NCBI GenBank assembly: GCA_964585635.1
Contig: CAZPEV010000006.1
Coordinates: 1 to 43,995 of the forward strand
Reading direction: 5' to 3'
Length of the DNA stretch: 43,995 bases
DNA from: CAZPEV01 sp964585635
Lineage (GTDB): Bacteria > Zixibacteria > MSB-5A5 > GN15 > JAAZOE01
The notes below the pieces were generated by a model. That model made no database searches. It was not told the origin of the DNA and saw only the letters and a program-made list of their open reading frames with translations. The stretch's first letter is position 1. Every line of letters starts with the position of its first letter. Both the position numbers and the translations under genes were made by a program. This document shows, in pieces, positions 43,969-43,995 of the stretch.

Positions 43969-43995
43969 CAGTTCACGGCGCACAATATACAAACG

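Overview
The window looks like a scaffold from a metagenome-assembled genome of a Gram-negative, anaerobic or microaerophilic bacterium, most likely in or near the FCB superphylum (Zixibacteria-like). The lineage is inferred, not proven. Pointers are outer-membrane genes (bamA, an ompH/skp-like gene, lpxD), an S46 dipeptidyl peptidase, a dockerin repeat on a FISUMP-domain surface protein, a Bacteroidota-like promoter before rplU, moderately high GC, and two runs of 10 Ns at scaffold joins. I saw no rRNA, tRNA, CRISPR array, phage or transposase gene.

Layout. 1-1650 (+): C-terminal end of a PpiC-type foldase, a strong terminator, a rhomboid protease. 7113-1720 (-): a five-gene fermentation operon, iorA-iorB-buk-ptb1-ptb2, predicted to convert aryl or branched 2-oxoacids to acyl-CoA, acyl phosphate, acid and ATP. 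7283-11559: a small anchored protein, ispG, ferritin, yraN-rnhB and a nitrilase-family amidohydrolase. 11630-16120 (+): S46 peptidase (interrupted by an assembly gap), two membrane proteins and a cytidylate-kinase-like protein. 20292-16259 (-): CAP-domain lipoprotein, membrane protein, cydA-cydB, in a stretch sprinkled with hairpin repeats and a duplicated promoter cassette. 20293-24241: repeat-rich, gene-poor DNA with secreted or anchored proteins of unknown role. 26242-24242 (-): uvrB. 26513-31590 (+): rplU, bamA, skp-like, lpxD and a HicB/DinB-like protein. 32189-31758 (-): ssb. 32327-35560 (+): nadE, rsmI, PAP2 phosphatase, lgt. 43931-35557 (-): a long co-directional run gltX, glnS, coiled-coil miniprotein, rubrerythrin-like diiron protein, 37-aa rubredoxin-like protein, two peroxiredoxins, nadA, a 2-oxoacid dehydrogenase E2 and lipB.

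Most interesting point. The two tandem peroxiredoxins each have an in-frame TGA exactly where the peroxidatic cysteine belongs. Each TGA is followed, within the distance used by bacterial SECIS elements, by a stem-loop. They are best read as two selenocysteine peroxiredoxins, which ordinary gene calling would split or truncate. Just upstream lies what looks like a rubrerythrin split into a diiron protein and a separate miniature rubredoxin-like protein. Together with cytochrome bd and ferritin, this suggests an anaerobe well equipped against oxygen and peroxide.

Other points of note are the two adjacent Ptb paralogues that have degenerated in complementary motifs (possible obligate hetero-oligomer), a 122-bp duplicated promoter/leader cassette, and an 18-bp perfect palindrome inside the predicted rnhB promoter.
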